Origin: Alistipes sp.
GTDB lineage: Bacteria; Bacteroidota; Bacteroidia; Bacteroidales; Rikenellaceae
Direction of reading: 5' to 3'
Assembly: GCA_029051915.1 (NCBI GenBank)
Contig: JAIDKM010000252.1
Span: 1-6,461, forward strand
Length of the DNA stretch: 6,461 nucleotides
Below the pieces are notes generated by a model. The model made no database searches, had not been told where the DNA came from, and saw only the letters and a list, made by a program, of their open reading frames with translations. Below, in pieces: positions 6,434-6,461 of the stretch. Both the position numbers and the translations under genes were made by a program. How positions within the stretch are numbered: the stretch's first letter is position 1; each line of letters begins with the position of its first letter.

Positions 6434-6461
6434 AATAGAGCCAGCTCTTTCTATTCAACCT

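Larger units (their letters stand above)
6340..6461 (+). mobile_element. Possible eroded right end of an IS200/IS605-type element (tnpB tail/omega-RNA-like)
   Basis: The arrangement of GC-rich stem-loops in this noncoding tail, in particular AATCC followed by a CCCCGCT-AAG-AGCGGGG hairpin and CTTCA, recalls the conserved 3' ends of IS200/IS605 and IS1341-like elements, where a tnpB gene runs into an omega-RNA-like structure. A TTCAA near 6454 could mimic a cleavage site. No tnpB or tnpA coding region is present: kdsD ends at 6321, so only a fragment could remain. The resemblance is by recollection of the family and has not been aligned. A simple operon terminator region is the alternative. 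Confidence 0.22.

Noticed and set aside
6333..6461. Open plus-strand frame through the tail to the right edge
   Set aside because: It has no ATG start of its own, its composition is low in information, and the inverted repeats better explain the sequence; a degenerate tnpB end could not be shown by reading alone.
1..6461. CRISPR array, tRNA or rRNA gene, phage or toxin-antitoxin genes
   Set aside because: No regularly spaced repeats, cloverleaf-like sequences or matching gene signatures were seen on either strand.

Overview
The window is a chromosomal stretch from a member of the Bacteroidota, most likely a GC-rich Bacteroidales lineage such as Alistipes. Two signs support this. The genes lack Shine-Dalgarno sequences, and both promoters that can be recognised carry the TAnnTTTG -7 element typical of this phylum. 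The placement near Alistipes is an inference from the GC-rich codon usage and is not proven.

Layout: bases 1-1196 hold the first 398 codons of valS (valyl-tRNA synthetase) on the minus strand; the rest of the gene lies beyond the left edge. A 120-base AT-rich divergent region (1197-1316) follows, with one -7 element facing valS and one facing lon. The lon gene (1317-3779, plus strand) encodes a complete ATP-dependent LonA protease. After a short, low-complexity A-rich linker come three tightly packed genes in the same direction: kdsB (3820-4587), kdsA (4594-5343) and kdsD (5356-6321). The last 140 bases contain no convincing gene. They hold GC-rich inverted repeats that could be a terminator or the eroded right end of an IS200/IS605-type element.

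How the genes work together: KdsD makes arabinose 5-phosphate from ribulose 5-phosphate, KdsA condenses it with phosphoenolpyruvate to Kdo-8-phosphate, and KdsB activates Kdo as CMP-Kdo for transfer to lipid A. The phosphatase step (KdsC) is not encoded here. The three genes follow lon by only 40 bases and may share its transcript. valS and lon are housekeeping genes fired divergently from the same small spacer.

I found no previously undescribed system. The points that most deserve a second look are the structured tail after kdsD, the complete metal-ligand set in KdsA, the facing promoters, and the near absence of TTA, CTA and TCA codons, which creates very long but spurious antisense reading frames.
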